DNA from: Cellvibrionales bacterium UBA5860
GTDB lineage: Bacteria; Pseudomonadota; Gammaproteobacteria; Pseudomonadales; Porticoccaceae
NCBI GenBank assembly: GCA_002431545.1
Contig: DJFY01000071.1
Coordinates: 19,126-27,552 of the forward strand
Direction of reading: 5' to 3'
DNA length: 8,427 nt
Shown: one piece after another, positions 7,231 to 8,427 of the stretch
Position numbering within the stretch: position 1 is the first letter of the stretch
Layout of the letters: each line of letters begins with the position of its first letter
Program-made: the position numbers and the translations under genes
Notes under the pieces: generated by a model
Databases searched by the model: none
What the model was told of the DNA's origin: nothing
The model's input: only the letters and a program-made list of their open reading frames with translations

Positions 7231-8427
7231 CACGACCAATCCCAGCCTTCAGGTTGTCGACGGGAACCATACTGAGCCCACCCCGCTCTTCTTTTTTGAC
7301 GAAAAGCGATTTCTCAGAGACTTAAATAGCCTCGACCCGATTACCGTTTTTCAAAACGCCATCGAGGCCGCGAACAAACAATTCGATAATCGCTTCGAGC
7401 AGGGCGAACAGATCCGGACGCTGGTCTATGAAAGGGCAGCATTTATCGATCGGGTGATTCTCCACGCCTGGAACCGGTTTAATTGGGACCAGGACATTAC
7501 CCTGATGGCGGTTGGGGGCTACGGCCGTAAGGAGTTGCACCCCTTCTCTGATATCGACCTGCTGGTACTTACACGCCGACAGAATCACAGCCGCTACCAG
7601 GACAGCATGAGCCAGTTCCTGGCCTTTCTATTCGACATTAAACTCCAGGTCAGTTGGAGCATTCGCACCGTCAAGCAATGTGTTCACGAAGCCCGCGCGG
7701 ATATTACGATCGCCACGAACCTGCTCGAGAGCCGACGTCTGACCGGTAACGCGAAGTTGGCAAGCAAGCTGTTCGAATATGTCGATCAGGGAAAGCTGTG
7801 GCATTCAAAAGATTTTTTTCAGGCCAAGCGCGACGAGCAAAAAGCCCGCCACGCCAAACACGGCAATACGGAATACAACCTGGAACCCAATATAAAAGAC
7901 GCCCCCGGCGGCCTGCGCGACATCCAGACTATCAGCTGGATCGCGAAATGGCACTTTCGGGCACATAACCTCGCCGACCTTGCCGGCAGTGAGTTCCTGT
8001 CTGAAGAGGAGTACCAGGTCCTGCGACTCTGCGAGGAATTCCTCTGGCGTGTGCGTTATGGCCTGCATATGATTGCGGGCCGTGCCGAAGAAAGAATGCT
8101 GTTCGACCATCAGCGCAAGCTGGCAAACCTGTTCGGCTATCGCGACGATGACAAGCGCCTGGCGGTGGAACAATTCATGCAGCGCTACTACCGTATCGTA
8201 CTGACGCTGCACGAACACAACGACGTTCTGCTGCAGTATCTGGATGAGGTCATTCTTTGCAAAGACCTGACCCATAGCACGCGTCGTATCAATGAGCGCT
8301 TTCAGGTGCGCGACGATCATATCGAAGCCATCGACGATTCACTGTTCGCAGATCACCCCTCGGCGCTCCTTGAAATCTTCGTTTTACTGGGCGAAGACCC
8401 CGATATCGTGGGCGTCCGGTCCAAAAC
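7211..8427 (+). CDS. glnD: PII uridylyltransferase / uridylyl-removing enzyme, 3' part outside window
   Basis: Bifunctional nitrogen sensor that uridylylates PII proteins (GlnB/GlnK) when glutamine is low and removes UMP when it is high. The open frame begins at ATG 7211 and runs off the right edge after 405 codons; the family is near 890. The nucleotidyltransferase domain shows LMAVGGYGRKELHPFSDIDLLVL, with GGYGR at 102-106 and catalytic Asp114 and Asp116. The linker domain carries the family hallmark EYNLEPNIKDAPGGLRDIQTISW (about 221-243). The HD hydrolase and the two ACT glutamine-sensing domains would lie beyond the edge. The ATG overlaps the end of map by 20 bases and has only a weak Shine-Dalgarno (GAGA close by, GGAGG 18 bases upstream), suggesting coupling to map translation. 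No other in-frame ATG precedes the catalytic motif. Confidence 0.96.
   Translation, partial: MKLFRSDTTNPSLQVVDGNHTEPTPLFFFDEKRFLRDLNSLDPITVFQNAIEAANKQFDNRFEQGEQIRTLVYERAAFIDRVILHAWNRFNWDQDITLMAVGGYGRKELHPFSDIDLLVLTRRQNHSRYQDSMSQFLAFLFDIKLQVSWSIRTVKQCVHEARADITIATNLLESRRLTGNAKLASKLFEYVDQGKLWHSKDFFQAKRDEQKARHAKHGNTEYNLEPNIKDAPGGLRDIQTISWIAKWHFRAHNLADLAGSEFLSEEEYQVLRLCEEFLWRVRYGLHMIAGRAEERMLFDHQRKLANLFGYRDDDKRLAVEQFMQRYYRIVLTLHEHNDVLLQYLDEVILCKDLTHSTRRINERFQVRDDHIEAIDDSLFADHPSALLEIFVLLGEDPDIVGVRSK

Overview
The window looks like a conserved housekeeping locus from a gammaproteobacterium. Seven genes on the minus strand follow the order rpsB-tsf-pyrH-frr-uppS-cdsA-dxr. Two genes on the plus strand, map and glnD, diverge from rpsB. 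As I recall the reference genomes, this order, with uppS-cdsA before dxr, is the Pseudomonas-type arrangement; in E. coli dxr lies between frr and uppS (ispU). The proteins resemble gammaproteobacterial versions throughout, and base composition is moderately GC-rich and even. Genus cannot be fixed from the sequence alone.

Layout: 1-1098 dxr (minus, cut at the window edge before its C-terminus); 1137-1985 cdsA; 1978-2736 uppS (8-base overlap with cdsA); 2762-3319 frr; 3337-4080 pyrH; a 192-base gap with inverted repeats; 4273-5154 tsf; a 112-base gap holding an intrinsic-terminator-like hairpin; 5267-6058 rpsB; then a 395-base divergent control region. That region carries a putative extended -10 promoter and a leader of about 165 nt for rpsB, and possibly a weak promoter for map. 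On the plus strand, map (6454-7230) overlaps glnD (from 7211, cut by the right edge) by 20 bases.

The minus-strand cluster joins translation (ribosomal protein S2, EF-Ts, ribosome recycling factor), pyrimidine nucleotide supply (UMP kinase), and envelope and isoprenoid precursor synthesis (undecaprenyl diphosphate synthase, CDP-diglyceride synthase, DXP reductoisomerase). The plus-strand pair encodes N-terminal methionine removal and PII-based nitrogen sensing.

I see no mobile element, CRISPR array, tRNA, rRNA, phage gene or accessory system. The points worth a second look are regulatory: the rpsB promoter and leader, the rpsB/tsf terminator-like hairpin, the paired alternative hairpins before pyrH, the GTG start of map, and the gene overlaps. 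I did not find an undescribed system here.
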